Source of the DNA: Psychrobacter aquimaris
Lineage (GTDB): Bacteria > Pseudomonadota > Gammaproteobacteria > Pseudomonadales > Moraxellaceae
Assembly: GCF_016107525.1 (NCBI RefSeq)
Contig: NZ_JABASR010000008.1
Coordinates: 1 to 64,000 of the forward strand
Reading direction: 5' to 3'
DNA length: 64,000 bases
Shown: piece after piece, positions 1 to 10,240 of the stretch
Position numbering within the stretch: position 1 is the stretch's first letter
Layout of the letters: every line of letters starts with the position of its first letter
Made by a program: the position numbers and the translations under genes
Notes under the pieces: generated by a model
Databases searched by the model: none
Told to the model about the DNA's origin: nothing
What the model saw: only the letters and a program-made list of their open reading frames with translations

Positions 1-77
1 CGCAGGACTGGTAAATCTTGAGCTTAATATCTGACTTTTGCAAGAGGTCTAATATGTAGAGTAGAAAAGTAGCCACT

Positions 78-629
78 ATGACAACTGATATTGAAAAGAC
101 CATTGAGAAGCCAAAGAAAACACCCAAGCAAAAGGTGTTGTCTATCGCTAAAAACCTACTCATATATGGCTTGGTATTTGCTGTCATTTATACCGCTATT
201 AATTGGTGGCGACAACCTATCATGCCCGCTAACCCGCAATTGCAACTGACCGATTATCAAGGGCAAGTCGTTGACTTAGCGGCGCTGAGCAATGAACAAC
301 CAACGTTGGTATATTTTTGGGGCACGTGGTGTCCCATTTGTAGTGTCACCTCGCCGACCATAGATAAACTTGCCGCCGCAAATGATTATCCGGTCGTTAC
401 GATTGCCATTAAATCAGGTACTGACCAAGAGCTGCACCGCTACCTTAATGAAAACAACTATCGCTTTACGACGATAAACGATCAAGAAGGCAGTATCTTC
501 GCCGATTGGCAAGGACAAGTGACGCCTTCGTATGTCATCTTAAAAGATGGCGAGATGACTCAAGGTTTGACTGGCATTCAACCCTTATGGTCACTGAAAT
601 TGCGCTTATGGTTATCATCGGTTTTTTAA
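78..629 (+). CDS. Membrane-anchored thioredoxin-like protein disulfide oxidoreductase
   Basis: This 183-residue protein has a basic cytoplasmic N-terminus, one membrane segment (about residues 27-44) and a periplasmic thioredoxin fold. The redox motif WCPIC lies at residues 84-88 (Cys85 and Cys88), and the cis-proline loop is seen as VTPSY near residue 150. The layout matches the ScsD/TlpA-like branch of the DsbE family, whose members reduce or isomerise disulfides in the periplasm. It stands alone upstream of ileS, with no cytochrome c biogenesis genes beside it, so its substrate cannot be named. The fold and redox role are fairly sure; the subfamily is inferred. Confidence 0.85.
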   Translation: MTTDIEKTIEKPKKTPKQKVLSIAKNLLIYGLVFAVIYTAINWWRQPIMPANPQLQLTDYQGQVVDLAALSNEQPTLVYFWGTWCPICSVTSPTIDKLAAANDYPVVTIAIKSGTDQELHRYLNENNYRFTTINDQEGSIFADWQGQVTPSYVILKDGEMTQGLTGIQPLWSLKLRLWLSSVF

Positions 630-1053
630 CGCTAGCCTGCTGTTTAGAGTCCAATTGTTTAGAGCCCAATCGATAGACAATGGCATTTGCCATCCATATG
701 ATTCGATAGGTGATGCGTTACTCATATAAATGATTGGTTTTGGCTAAAATAAGGACAATACTGACCAGCTCTTTTTACCCTAGCCTTTTTGTCATATAAT
801 AGCTGGCAATCTCATTGCCTCTTTTTAGTTTATTGCTATCACGGTATTTTATTATCCATAAGCATATTTTATGTTGCATTCGTCTCGATAGCATTTATTA
901 TTGACGTGAGCATATTTATGACGTTGATGCATAGCGATATATTATAAGCGAGAAAGCGATCATCAACGGTTAAGCAGCCAGCTAAGCATTACCCTAAATG
1001 TCACATCTGACTTTACATCGATTTTTAATCCATCTTCTAAAAAGACACCTTCT
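630..1053. other. Intergenic region upstream of ileS
   Basis: This stretch of about 420 bases has no convincing gene. It is AT-rich, and a consensus-like -10 hexamer (TATAAT, 795-800) is visible on the + strand, but its -35 partner (TTTTTA) is weak. It presumably holds the ileS promoter and leader. I see no T-box-like or riboswitch structure. Confidence 0.4.
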
Positions 1054-3915
1054 ATGACTGATAAAAGTACTGATACGCCAAGCCAGGATTATAAAGACAC
1101 GCTAAACCTTGCCGATACGCCATTTGCGATGCGTGCAAACCTTGCCAAGCGCGAGCCAGATTGGCTTGCTGCTTGGGAAGCGGATGATGTATACGGCAAA
1201 ATTCGTCAGGCACGTGCTGGGGCGACCAAATACATTTTGCACGATGGCCCTCCATACGCCAACGGTCAGATTCACTTGGGTCACGCGGTTAATAAAGTAC
1301 TCAAAGACATTATCGTGAAGTCAAAAACGCTATCAGGCTTTGATGCCCCTTATGTCCCCGGTTGGGACTGTCATGGTCTGCCTATCGAGCAAAAGGTCGA
1401 AGCCAAAGTTGGCAAGGTCGGTCAAAAAGTATCGGCGACTGAGTTCCGCGGTCTATGCCGTGAATATGCGAGCACCCAGATTGAATTGCAAAAGGCAGAT
1501 TTTAAACGTCTAGGCGTATTTGGCGATTGGGACAATCCTTATCTAACGATGAACTTCCACCAAGAAGCAAACATCGTACGCGCCCTTGCCAAAATTTATG
1601 ACAACGGTCATGTCACTCGCGGTATGAAGCCAGTCAACTGGTGCTTGGACTGTAGCTCTGCCCTAGCAGAAGCGGAAGTGGAATACCAAGATAAAGTGTC
1701 TGATGCTATCTATGTGAGCTTTGATGTTTTGGATACCGATAAGGTTGCCCCGTTGGCTGGCGTAGCGGGCAACATCGGCGCTGTTATTTGGACTACTACG
1801 CCGTGGACACTGCCTGCTAACCAAGCCATCTCAGTACATCCTGAACACAACTATAGCGTGGTTGCTACCGAAAAAGGCAATCTGCTACTGGCAGCTGATC
1901 TTGTTGACACAGCGTTGAACGAACTCAAACTAGAAAACAAAGGCATCCTAGCAACTGTGTCAGGACGTGAGCTTGAAGGGTTACATGCACAGCATCCACT
2001 GATTGAAGAGCGCCAAGTGCCATTAATCTTAGGCGATCACGTGACCACCGATAGTGGTACTGGCCTCGTCCATACGGCACCCGGTCACGGTCTTGACGAT
2101 TATATCGTGGGTCTTAAATATAACTTACCCGTTGAAAATCCAGTAAGTGGTACGGGTGTCTATTTAGACAGCGCGGCGGTATTTGCAGGCGAGCACATTT
2201 ATAAAGCCAATCCAAAAATCATCGCCGCACTGCATGACAATGGTCATCTAATCAGCCATACCAAAATTGAACACAGCTACCCGCATTGCTGGCGTCATAA
2301 GTCACCGATTATTTTCCGTGCCACGCCGCAGTGGTTTATCAATATGGAAACCAAGGGCTTACGTGAGCAGGCGCTTACTGATATTCCTAAAGTCAACTGG
2401 ACGCCAGCATGGGGACAAAACCGCATTGAAGCCATGATGACGGGTCGCCCAGATTGGTGTATCTCACGTCAGCGTACGTGGGGCGTGCCAATTACTTTCT
2501 TTACGCACAAAGAAACGGGCGAGTTGCATCCAAACACGCTTGAGCTGATGGAAACTGCGGCACAAAAGATTGACGCAGGCGGCGTGGAAGCATGGTTTGA
2601 TGCCAGCTGTGAAGACTTCTTGGGTAACGAAGCTGCTGACTATGATAAAGCAACCGACACATTAGACGTTTGGTTTGACTCAGGGACGACACATTTTGCC
2701 GTGCTTGAACAGCGTGATGAGCTAACCAATCCTGCTGATATGTATTTAGAAGGTTCAGATCAGCATCGCGGTTGGTTCCAGACCTCATTATTGACCTCAG
2801 AAGCCATGTACGGTCGCCCACCATTTAAGCAAGTATTGACCCATGGTTTTGTAGTCGATGAAAATGGTCGCAAGATGAGTAAGTCACTTGGCAATATCAT
2901 CACTCCGCAAGAAGAGATCAACAAGACAGGCGCGGACATGCTGCGTCTGTGGATTGCGTCTAGCGATTATCGTTATGAGATGAGTGCCGGTAAAGCATCA
3001 TTTAAAGGGGCAATAGATCAATATCGCCGTATCCGTAATACGCTACGCTTCTTACTTGCCAATACTGATGACTTCGATCCAGCGACCAACAGCGTCGATG
3101 TTAATGAGTTGGTCAGCCTTGATAAATTCATCATTGAGCGTGCCCAAGCGGTACAAGCGCAAATCATTAGCGCTTATGATGCGATGGACTTTCACCAAGT
3201 CACCCAGCACGTGACGGCGTTTTGTTCGCAAGACTTGGGTAGCTTCTATTTAGATATCATCAAAGATCGTCAGTACACCACGCAGGCGGATGGACAGCCT
3301 CGTCGCTCTGCGCAGACAGCTATCTATCATATCACTCACGCGCTTATTCGCTGGATCACACCGATCTTGTCATTCACTGCACAAGAGGCTTGGGAAGTCC
3401 TGAACCAACGTGATGCTGATAAAGACGGCTACGTATTTACTCAGGAATGGTATGATTTCCCAGCATTTGAGCTAAGTGCCATCAGCAATGATGACTGGCA
3501 GCGCATTATGCTAGCCAAAGATATGGTGAACAAACATATCGAAACCGCACGTGGTGAAAAAATCATCAATGCTAACTTGTCTGCCGATGTCAATCTTTAT
3601 GCCGATGGAGCAATGCATGAAAGCTTGGCCAAGCTGGGTGAAGAGCTGCGCTTTGTACTAATCACTAGTAGCGCAACTTTGAAACCAATGAGCGACGCTC
3701 CTGCTGCAACTAATGATAATATTACAGAGCAAACAGATAGCAATGCTGATGAAGCTATCGATTTAGTGGTCAACGTGAGTGCCGCAACTGGCACCAAGTG
3801 CGTACGCTGCTGGCATATCCATGATGATATCGGTACCGATAGCGCACATCCAGAATTATGCGCGCGCTGCGTGACTAACGTCAGCGGTGATGGCGAGGTG
3901 CGCCACTATGCCTAA
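1054..3915 (+). CDS. ileS: Isoleucyl-tRNA synthetase
   Basis: This 953-residue class I aminoacyl-tRNA synthetase charges tRNA-Ile with isoleucine in the cytoplasm. The HIGH-like signature is HLGH at residues 74-77 and KMSKS is at 607-611. The long insertion between them contains the CP1 editing domain, with sequences such as [12 protein letters not shown]. The C-terminus keeps the cysteine-rich zinc-binding element (CVRCWH followed by CARC). Length is normal for a bacterial IleRS; a short acidic, Asn-rich stretch interrupts the region just before the zinc element. It overlaps the start of lspA by 8 bases, the usual gammaproteobacterial order, so the two are probably co-transcribed and translationally coupled. 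Confidence 0.98.
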   Translation: MTDKSTDTPSQDYKDTLNLADTPFAMRANLAKREPDWLAAWEADDVYGKIRQARAGATKYILHDGPPYANGQIHLGHAVNKVLKDIIVKSKTLSGFDAPYVPGWDCHGLPIEQKVEAKVGKVGQKVSATEFRGLCREYASTQIELQKADFKRLGVFGDWDNPYLTMNFHQEANIVRALAKIYDNGHVTRGMKPVNWCLDCSSALAEAEVEYQDKVSDAIYVSFDVLDTDKVAPLAGVAGNIGAVIWTTTPWTLPANQAISVHPEHNYSVVATEKGNLLLAADLVDTALNELKLENKGILATVSGRELEGLHAQHPLIEERQVPLILGDHVTTDSGTGLVHTAPGHGLDDYIVGLKYNLPVENPVSGTGVYLDSAAVFAGEHIYKANPKIIAALHDNGHLISHTKIEHSYPHCWRHKSPIIFRATPQWFINMETKGLREQALTDIPKVNWTPAWGQNRIEAMMTGRPDWCISRQRTWGVPITFFTHKETGELHPNTLELMETAAQKIDAGGVEAWFDASCEDFLGNEAADYDKATDTLDVWFDSGTTHFAVLEQRDELTNPADMYLEGSDQHRGWFQTSLLTSEAMYGRPPFKQVLTHGFVVDENGRKMSKSLGNIITPQEEINKTGADMLRLWIASSDYRYEMSAGKASFKGAIDQYRRIRNTLRFLLANTDDFDPATNSVDVNELVSLDKFIIERAQAVQAQIISAYDAMDFHQVTQHVTAFCSQDLGSFYLDIIKDRQYTTQADGQPRRSAQTAIYHITHALIRWITPILSFTAQEAWEVLNQRDADKDGYVFTQEWYDFPAFELSAISNDDWQRIMLAKDMVNKHIETARGEKIINANLSADVNLYADGAMHESLAKLGEELRFVLITSSATLKPMSDAPAATNDNITEQTDSNADEAIDLVVNVSAATGTKCVRCWHIHDDIGTDSAHPELCARCVTNVSGDGEVRHYA

Positions 3916-4543
3916 CTCAACAGAATCATCAGAAAACAAGCCGCGATATAGTGAAGTCGATAAATCACCTGAGCCAGCTCATGCAACCACAGGCAGCTCA
4001 ACGACACCGAAAAGTCGTTTGACGAAGACACCAAAAATGATTGCGAATGGCCGTCGCGCGTTTATGTGGTATCTGTTGTCGCTGGTCGTGCTAATCATCG
4101 ATCAATGGACGAAATGGTTGGCTGAAACTAAGCTGACTTTTCATGAGCCAGTACCTGTGATTGAGCCATTTCTTAATTGGACATTGGCATACAACTATGG
4201 TGCTGCTTTCAGCTTTTTGGCGGATGCTGGTGGTTGGCAGAAGTGGTTTTTTTCAGGACTGGCATTATTGATGTCATTGTTCTTAATTGGCTACCTGATA
4301 AAAGCCCCGCGCCAAGCCAAGCTACTATCGACAGGTCTAGCGCTAGTGCTCGGCGGTGCGGTTGGTAATCTCATTGACCGCTTGCTGCATGGTCACGTTA
4401 TCGACTTTATCCATGTACACAATGCAGATGTATGGCATTATCCTATCTTTAATATTGCGGATATGGGCATCAGTATCGGTGTGGCATTGATTGTCATTGA
4501 TATGCTGTTTTTAGAAAAAAAGCGTGAAATGCCACGGGTATAA
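3908..4543 (+). CDS. lspA: Lipoprotein signal peptidase (signal peptidase II)
   Basis: LspA is the inner-membrane aspartyl protease that removes signal peptides from prolipoproteins after lipidation. The ATG at 3908 is chosen because GAGGTG lies just upstream and the start overlaps the ileS stop; the reading frame is open further up, to 3887. From this start the protein has 211 residues, against about 160-170 usually. The first 45 or so form a hydrophilic Ser/Thr/Pro/Lys-rich extension before the first membrane segment. Four membrane segments follow. The likely catalytic aspartates are Asp166 (VIDF) and Asp185 (FNIAD), with the GNLIDR motif before them. An alternative start is Met44, which would remove the extension. 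Confidence 0.95.
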   Translation: MPNSTESSENKPRYSEVDKSPEPAHATTGSSTTPKSRLTKTPKMIANGRRAFMWYLLSLVVLIIDQWTKWLAETKLTFHEPVPVIEPFLNWTLAYNYGAAFSFLADAGGWQKWFFSGLALLMSLFLIGYLIKAPRQAKLLSTGLALVLGGAVGNLIDRLLHGHVIDFIHVHNADVWHYPIFNIADMGISIGVALIVIDMLFLEKKREMPRV

Positions 4544-4583
4544 TTTCAAATCGTATTATCAATACAGTTCAATTTATAAGTAG

Positions 4584-4618
4584 AAAAGGTGGTTTACGTA
4601 TTCGTAACCCACCTTTTT
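4584..4618 (+). terminator. Rho-independent terminator after lspA
   Basis: A hairpin with arms beginning AAAAGGTGG and ending CCACCTTTT (inner arms TTACG/CGTAA) is followed by a run of T about 40 bases after the lspA stop. The A-rich left flank means it may also work for the convergent gene on the minus strand. Confidence 0.8.
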
Positions 4619-4695
4619 TTGTGTCTGCTATTCTTAATAGAAATTTTGTTATCTGTACATTGATGCAGCTAACTATGGCAACAACCACATCGTTT

Positions 4696-5367
4696 TTATA
4701 TGAACTCTGACAATAAATCTACCAAAGTCTCTAACCCATCACCTGCCAACAGAAACAACAACCCAGCCATATTGATAACGACGGTCAAATAATAAGTGAC
4801 TCGAAATTCAGGCTTTTGTGATTTGTGACGTAGATACGTCTGTGCAACCATCGCGCCCACCCAGCCGCCAAGCGCGCTCAATAGATGCAGCGTTGATTCA
4901 GGCGTTCGCCAATCATTATTCTGAGCAGCGGCTTTGTCTTTGGCATATATCCCATAGGTTATAATTCCTAGCGCGGCATACCAAGCAACGACTAGCCAGC
5001 TCAATTTATTGGTTGCTGCCAGCAAGATTAAAACGCCATAAAAGCCCACACCAAGGAACAAACGTTTCTTTTGTCCCGCTTCAAAGTTTGCTTGATGACT
5101 ACGTTTAGCATTACGCTGACGGATTTGCTGATTTTTTTGTGCCATTTTCTGTTGCACAAAGCTCAGTTCTTGTACATCTTTTGCTTGCATACGCCCTTGA
5201 TTGTCTTGCCCAAACGTAAAAACAACTGGCTCACCGACCTCAGGGCGACGGCGCGCTTTAAACTCATTGATATGGAAGAATATTGAATCACCATTCTGTG
5301 TTTCGATAAAACCAAAGCCCTTGTCGTCTTGCCACTTTTTAATGTGACCTTGTTGCTTATTTACCAT
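4696..5367 (-). CDS. Cold-shock domain protein fused to a DUF1294 membrane domain
   Basis: This 223-residue protein joins an N-terminal cold-shock (OB-fold) domain, with the RNP1-like motif KGFGFIE and the RNP2-like stretch SIFFHI, to a C-terminal hydrophobic DUF1294 region of about four membrane segments (ending near SEFI). The fusion is a known architecture of unknown function; nucleic-acid binding tethered to the inner membrane is an inference. The start at 5367 is chosen because AGGGG lies five bases before it; an upstream in-frame ATG at 5382 has its purine run directly abutting it. It separates lspA from fkpB, which are adjacent in many relatives. Confidence 0.85.
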   Translation of the reverse strand: MVNKQQGHIKKWQDDKGFGFIETQNGDSIFFHINEFKARRRPEVGEPVVFTFGQDNQGRMQAKDVQELSFVQQKMAQKNQQIRQRNAKRSHQANFEAGQKKRLFLGVGFYGVLILLAATNKLSWLVVAWYAALGIITYGIYAKDKAAAQNNDWRTPESTLHLLSALGGWVGAMVAQTYLRHKSQKPEFRVTYYLTVVINMAGLLFLLAGDGLETLVDLLSEFI

Positions 5368-5515
5368 AAAAACCCCTGCCATCCCTTAGAATTGCCAAAT
5401 ATATTACACTATTTGCGTTACACTATTTACGCTTACATACCCTCCCAGATGGCTTATCATTTCTTATATTATTTGCCAAACCAATTCCTAATCCCATAAT
5501 AAATGGCTGTTGACT

Positions 5516-6013
5516 ATGACCGACTCACAATTTATCAAACCCAATGAAGACACCCGTATCACGTTTGGCAGCCTTGTAAAGCTGCACTTTGAAGTCTCAC
5601 TAGAGAATGGTACGGTGATTGACTCTACCTTTAGCCGTGACGCGCCTGTGACGCTCACCATTGGTGATGAAAGTTTATTACCTGGCTTTGAGCAAGTTCT
5701 GATGAACCTACGCGCAGGTGATACGCGCTCTGCCCACCTTGAGCCGGAGCAGGCTTTTGGTGATTGGAACCCTGACAATATCCAACATTTTAGCCGTACT
5801 CAGTTTGCGCTAATCGCTGATAATCCAGAAATCGGTATGATGGTAGAGTTTGAAGACAAAGGCAAAAACACCCTTCCCGGTACGATCAGTGCCATCAATG
5901 ACGATCAAGTCGAAGTGGATTTTAACCACCCCCTTGCAGGTCAATCACTGTTATTTAAAGTAAAAATCTTTAAAGTGACCCCGCCTGGTGTCACTGGCAT
6001 TAAGCTAATGTAA
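5516..6013 (+). CDS. fkpB: FKBP-type peptidyl-prolyl cis-trans isomerase, SlpA/FkpB class
   Basis: This protein of about 165 residues matches the small SlpA/FkpB family: an FKBP core split by an insert-in-flap domain (motifs VTLTIGDESLLPGFEQ and EPEQAFGDWNP). These cytoplasmic enzymes catalyse proline isomerisation and often have chaperone activity. The ATG at 5516 is used; an in-frame TTG at 5510 is possible, and neither has a strong ribosome binding site. In many gammaproteobacteria fkpB lies between lspA and ispH; here a cold-shock/DUF1294 gene precedes it and ispH is absent. Confidence 0.92.
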   Translation: MTDSQFIKPNEDTRITFGSLVKLHFEVSLENGTVIDSTFSRDAPVTLTIGDESLLPGFEQVLMNLRAGDTRSAHLEPEQAFGDWNPDNIQHFSRTQFALIADNPEIGMMVEFEDKGKNTLPGTISAINDDQVEVDFNHPLAGQSLLFKVKIFKVTPPGVTGIKLM

Positions 6014-6062
6014 TGGCTTAAAAACTGTCAGCTATAAAAACACATTTACAAAGGACATTCAT

Positions 6063-7103
6063 ATGCAATATCAAATGTTGCCACAACTCAATGAAAAAGT
6101 TTCCAAAATCTGCTTAGGCACGATGACATGGGGACAGCAAAATAGCGAAAGCGACGCGCATGAGCAAATGGACATGGCGTTAAGCGAAGGGGTGAATTTT
6201 TGGGATACGGCGGAAATGTATCCATCTCCGCCAGATAAAGACAAGCAAGGTGATACAGAACGTTTCATGGGCACGTGGTTTAATAAAACCAAACAGCGGG
6301 ATAAAGTCATTCTTGCCAGCAAAATATCACCGATGGATTTTTTGCGTGATGGGCAAACGCGTTTTAATGCCGAACATATTAACAGCGCCATCGATGGCAA
6401 TCTTGAACGTTTGCAGACCGATTATATTGATATTTACCAGCTCCATTGGCCTGAACGCCAAGCGAATTTTTTTAGTCAGCGCGGTTATACAGAAGAGATG
6501 GCTGCGCAATCTCTAGATGATTTGACGCCATTTCTAGAGACCATTCAAGCGTTAAATGATGAGATTAAAAAGGGTCGTATTCGCGCTTATGGGTTATCGA
6601 ACGATACCGCTTGGGGAGTGATGCGCTATCTATGGGAGGCTGATAAAAATGGTTTGATCGCCCCTATAACTGTGCAAAATCCTTACAGTTTGCTAAACCG
6701 CTTATACGAAGTCGCTATGGCTGAGATTACCCACCGTGAGAATGTGGGTCTACTGGCTTATTCACCGCTTGGCTTTGGTGTCTTATCTGGTAAATATCTC
6801 GATGGCAAACGTCCAGCGGGTGCGCGTCTGACGATGTATGATCGCTTTGCGCGCTATACCAATGAAGAAGCGTTATCAGCCACTGCTCAATACGCCAAAA
6901 TAGCGGCAGATGCAGGTTTAGATATGGCACAGATGGCATTGGCTTTCGTTAACTCACGCTCATTTGTCACCAGTAACATTATTGGCGCTACTACGATCGA
7001 ACAGCTAAAATCCAATATCGATAGTATCCATTTAACCTTAAGCTCAGAAGTATTGGAAGCGATTGAAGCGGTGCATACACAGCATCCCAATCCATCACCC
7101 TAA
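6063..7103 (+). CDS. Aldo/keto reductase (Tas-like)
   Basis: This 346-residue NADPH-dependent oxidoreductase has a TIM-barrel fold. The family's catalytic residues are visible: Asp and Tyr in the DTAEMYP motif, Lys in LASKI and His in YQLHWP. The region near IGATTIEQLKSNI matches the cofactor-phosphate loop. Overall it resembles the Tas subgroup of long aldo/keto reductases; the physiological substrate is unknown. AAAGGA precedes the ATG at a good distance, and a strong terminator follows about 75 bases after the stop, so it may form a short unit with fkpB 49 bases upstream. Confidence 0.92.
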   Translation: MQYQMLPQLNEKVSKICLGTMTWGQQNSESDAHEQMDMALSEGVNFWDTAEMYPSPPDKDKQGDTERFMGTWFNKTKQRDKVILASKISPMDFLRDGQTRFNAEHINSAIDGNLERLQTDYIDIYQLHWPERQANFFSQRGYTEEMAAQSLDDLTPFLETIQALNDEIKKGRIRAYGLSNDTAWGVMRYLWEADKNGLIAPITVQNPYSLLNRLYEVAMAEITHRENVGLLAYSPLGFGVLSGKYLDGKRPAGARLTMYDRFARYTNEEALSATAQYAKIAADAGLDMAQMALAFVNSRSFVTSNIIGATTIEQLKSNIDSIHLTLSSEVLEAIEAVHTQHPNPSP

Positions 7104-7178
7104 TTTCGCTTGATGTGACACTATAGTCTTATACAAACCCGACTTTGGCGCATCGAGGCTGTCGTATTTATAATCGAC

Positions 7179-7226
7179 AAAAAAGGCGCAAATCGCAGTT
7201 ATAAACTGAGCGATTTGCGCCTTTTT
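7179..7226 (+). terminator. Bidirectional rho-independent terminator
   Basis: A long GC-rich hairpin (arms reading AAGGCGCAAATCGC and GCGATTTGCGCCTT) is flanked by A and T runs. It lies between two convergent genes, the aldo/keto reductase and the acyltransferase, and can serve both. Confidence 0.9.
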
Positions 7227-7270
7227 ATTGGAGCGTGTTGAATATTCGCAACTATTATACTGTCACCGCT

Positions 7271-8071
7271 TTATACTTTAGCGACTTTCGTTAATACTCG
7301 TGAATGTAGTTCTGCCAAACCTTCTTGCATACGTACTTGTAACAAGTCAGTGAGCTCACTTTTGCTCAGCCCTTTGGGATCTATGGGCTCCAGTGGCAGT
7401 ACGTAAGCCGTCACATCTTTACTATCGAGTACCTTTTTTATGCTTTCTTTCATCGTAAGCTTGCCATAGTAAGGCAACTCTTCACTTAACGTGCCGTCTT
7501 TATTGACATAAGCAATTACCAATGGGCGTACGGGTACGTCAGCATCTATGGCAGCTTGTAGCAATGTGCCATGAATACGCTTGATTTTCTTACCATCCGT
7601 GGTGGTTGCCTCTGGAAAAAAGATGACCGAAAATCCCTTGGTCAAAAAACTGGCGATTTGGGCGGCGACCGACCCTGCATCACCGGAACCACGCTCGATA
7701 AATACCGTGCCTGCCGCATGAGCCAGCTTACCAAATATAGGCCATTCACCGATTTCGGCTTTTGATAAGAAAAAAGCAGGACTCAGTGTACCCACCACAG
7801 GGATATCCATCCATGACACATGATTGGATACCCATAATCCATGGTGTTGCTCTACCCGCTCGACTGCCACAACCTTGACACCAAAAGAGCCTGCCATTTT
7901 GCGGCAAAAGGCTTGAATATAGCGTGGCAATTTTTCGCGTGGTGGCTGCTTAAATGCGCCAATACGTTGGGCGGCGCGCAATCCACCAGCGATAGTCGTG
8001 GTCATGCCAGCAATTTGCTTGCCGCGCCCCAACTGTTGTCTGAGTGAGAAGCCTGACTTAGATTGGCTCAT
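7271..8071 (-). CDS. PlsC-like 1-acyl-glycerol-3-phosphate acyltransferase
   Basis: This 266-residue protein belongs to the lysophospholipid acyltransferase family acting at the inner membrane. The catalytic HX4D motif is in NHVSWMD. The second conserved block reads FFPEATT, where Ala replaces the usual Gly of FPEGT. A further block near VRPLVIAYV matches motif IV. It probably transfers acyl chains to lysophosphatidic acid or a related lysolipid, but could be one of the acyltransferases acting on ornithine lipids or other lipids. It is transcribed alone, divergent from hflX and convergent with the aldo/keto reductase. Confidence 0.88.
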   Translation of the reverse strand: MSQSKSGFSLRQQLGRGKQIAGMTTTIAGGLRAAQRIGAFKQPPREKLPRYIQAFCRKMAGSFGVKVVAVERVEQHHGLWVSNHVSWMDIPVVGTLSPAFFLSKAEIGEWPIFGKLAHAAGTVFIERGSGDAGSVAAQIASFLTKGFSVIFFPEATTTDGKKIKRIHGTLLQAAIDADVPVRPLVIAYVNKDGTLSEELPYYGKLTMKESIKKVLDSKDVTAYVLPLEPIDPKGLSKSELTDLLQVRMQEGLAELHSRVLTKVAKV

Positions 8072-8356
8072 CTGTGTCCCTCGTGGTTAAAAACTTATGA
8101 TTATATATCGTAAACAAGCGCCATGAGTATAACAAAATTTATTCAGTCAGTGACGATTTGTTCACTGAGTTCTATTTTGTCCACTGATTTGTATATGGCT
8201 TTCATTTATGCTGTAACATAAAACTATCGTTAATTGTGCTAAGACGCTTTAATATTAAGTGATGAGACCACATATATATGGCCATATGAACGCTATATCG
8301 ACGTTTACTGAATTGATAATAGCGATATATTTACTTTATTAAATAGGTGATACTCT

Positions 8357-9820
8357 TTGGATTATTTTGAAAGACACGAAGGTGGCGAGCGCGCCATTAT
8401 AGTACATTTAGACATCCGCCAAATTCAAGATCCTGATGATCTAGGTGAATTTGAGCTATTAGCAGACTCAGCAGGGGCTGACCGTTTAGCACTGGTCACA
8501 GGCTCACGTCAAAGACCCGATGCTAGATACTTCGTTGGTAGCGGTAAAGCAGAAGAAATAGCAGAATTGGTGCGCGAACATGATGCGGACATCGTCTTAT
8601 TCAACCACAGCTTATCGCCATCACAAGAGCGTAATATTGAAGCCTTGGTAAAATGTCGCGTACTTGATCGTACTGGTTTGATTTTGGACATTTTCGCGCA
8701 GCGTGCCCGTACTTATGAAGGCAAGCTGCAAGTAGAGCTGGCACAGCTCAACCATTTATCGACGCGTTTGGTACGAGGTTGGACGCATTTGGAGCGCCAG
8801 AAAGGCGGTATTGGTCTACGTGGACCAGGTGAAACCCAGCTTGAGACCGATCGTCGCTTACTACAAGTGCGAGTGAATCAGCTTAAAAGCAGAATCGAGA
8901 AAGTCAGACAGACTCGTGCGCAAGGTCGAGCCCGCCGCCAAAAATCAGATGTACCGACTATTTCACTCGTCGGTTACACCAACGCTGGTAAATCAACGCT
9001 ATTTAATCGCTTGGTCGACGAAAACATCTATGCAGCGGATAAATTATTTGCCACGCTCGATCCGACTTTACGCCGTTTAGACTGGCAGGGTGTTGGTCGC
9101 GTAGTGCTAGTCGATACAGTAGGTTTTGTCCGTCATCTGCCACATGAATTGGTCGAATCCTTTCATGCTACCCTAGAAGAGACGTTAGAGGCAGATTTAT
9201 TGTTACACGTCATCGATTCTTCCAGCGAAGACATGCATGAGCAAATTCAGGCGGTAAAAGACGTATTAGCAGAGATTGATAATGATGTGCCGGTGCTCAA
9301 TGTTTACAATAAAATCGATTTGACAGATGAGCCTGCACATATTGGTTATGCTAGCGAAGGACAGCCCAATCGCGTCTATGTTTCTTCTAGAGAAAATCTA
9401 GGCATGGAGGAGTTGTCGTTAGCTGTCCAACAGTTACTCACTGGCACACTCACCACCTTTGAGTTGACCTTACCTTATCATGCAGGTCAGTTAAAAAATG
9501 CCTTATATGAGCTGGGTGTCATCTTAGAAGAAAGCTATGATGATACAGGTCATGAGTGCTTAACAATTCGCTTACCAAGCGATACGCTAAGACAACTACT
9601 GGGTCAGGCCAATTTAGAGCCTTTAGATGTATTGCCATTAGCGCAAGCCACACTATTGATGCCAGTACTTGAAGAGTTCGAAAAGCCTGATGAGGCTGAA
9701 GAGCAGACGATGACCGAAGCAGAAGAAAAAGCGTTTGATGAGTTTGATGCACTGAATTCTGAAGCTGCTCAGTCAGAGGAATTAGCAGTAGAAGCGGAAA
9801 CTCCTGACTCAAAGATATAA
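8357..9820 (+). CDS. hflX: GTPase HflX
   Basis: HflX is a ribosome-associated GTPase that splits stalled or heat-damaged ribosomes. The N-terminal HflX domain carries the glycine-rich segment GGIGLRGPGETQLETDRR, and the G domain has G1 (GYTNAGKST), the Switch II region (DTVGFV) and NKID. At 487 residues it is longer than the E. coli protein because of an acidic C-terminal tail of about 50 residues rich in Glu and Ala. The start codon is TTG at 8357, supported by AGGTGA six bases upstream and by the N-terminal sequence. Hfq is not next door, unlike in enterobacteria. Confidence 0.95.
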   Translation: MDYFERHEGGERAIIVHLDIRQIQDPDDLGEFELLADSAGADRLALVTGSRQRPDARYFVGSGKAEEIAELVREHDADIVLFNHSLSPSQERNIEALVKCRVLDRTGLILDIFAQRARTYEGKLQVELAQLNHLSTRLVRGWTHLERQKGGIGLRGPGETQLETDRRLLQVRVNQLKSRIEKVRQTRAQGRARRQKSDVPTISLVGYTNAGKSTLFNRLVDENIYAADKLFATLDPTLRRLDWQGVGRVVLVDTVGFVRHLPHELVESFHATLEETLEADLLLHVIDSSSEDMHEQIQAVKDVLAEIDNDVPVLNVYNKIDLTDEPAHIGYASEGQPNRVYVSSRENLGMEELSLAVQQLLTGTLTTFELTLPYHAGQLKNALYELGVILEESYDDTGHECLTIRLPSDTLRQLLGQANLEPLDVLPLAQATLLMPVLEEFEKPDEAEEQTMTEAEEKAFDEFDALNSEAAQSEELAVEAETPDSKI

Positions 9821-9887
9821 ATGACTGAATCTGTAAAATAATCGGTTTCTTAAAATCACTCTCTTTTCAAATGACTTCATAAATGAT

Positions 9888-9922
9888 AAAAGGATGATAT
9901 CCATTGATATTGTCCTTTTTTT
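9888..9922 (+). terminator. Probable terminator after hflX
   Basis: AAAAGGA and TCCTTTT arms enclose an inner ATATC/GATAT pairing and end in a run of seven T, about 70 bases after the hflX stop. Confidence 0.65.
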
Positions 9923-10240
9923 GGGGCACATAGCACTAAAATTTATAGGTTACCCGATTACGAAAAAGCGCTACCATAGTCGATGTCATTTACAGTGAGC
10001 ACAAGGCATTCGAGCACAAATAATGCAATCAGTATATTAAGCGAGCTTAGCACTGTTGCTATTTATAATCGCATTGACGATACTCTATAAGCTTTATTAG
10101 TTTGCCTACTCTCTATATAATCATCGGCTATAGGTTCAACCAGTATTAATATCATTGATATATAGGACACGATTGTTAGAGTGCTGTGACCTATATCGTT
10201 GCTCCTACCCTATCTATTTCTAAATCGGCCAGTATTTCTT
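9923..10240. other. Intergenic region upstream of the CidA-like gene
   Basis: About 320 AT-rich bases follow the hflX terminator. I find no gene, RNA or clear promoter pair here. It presumably holds the promoter of the CidA/LrgB-type pair. Confidence 0.35.
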
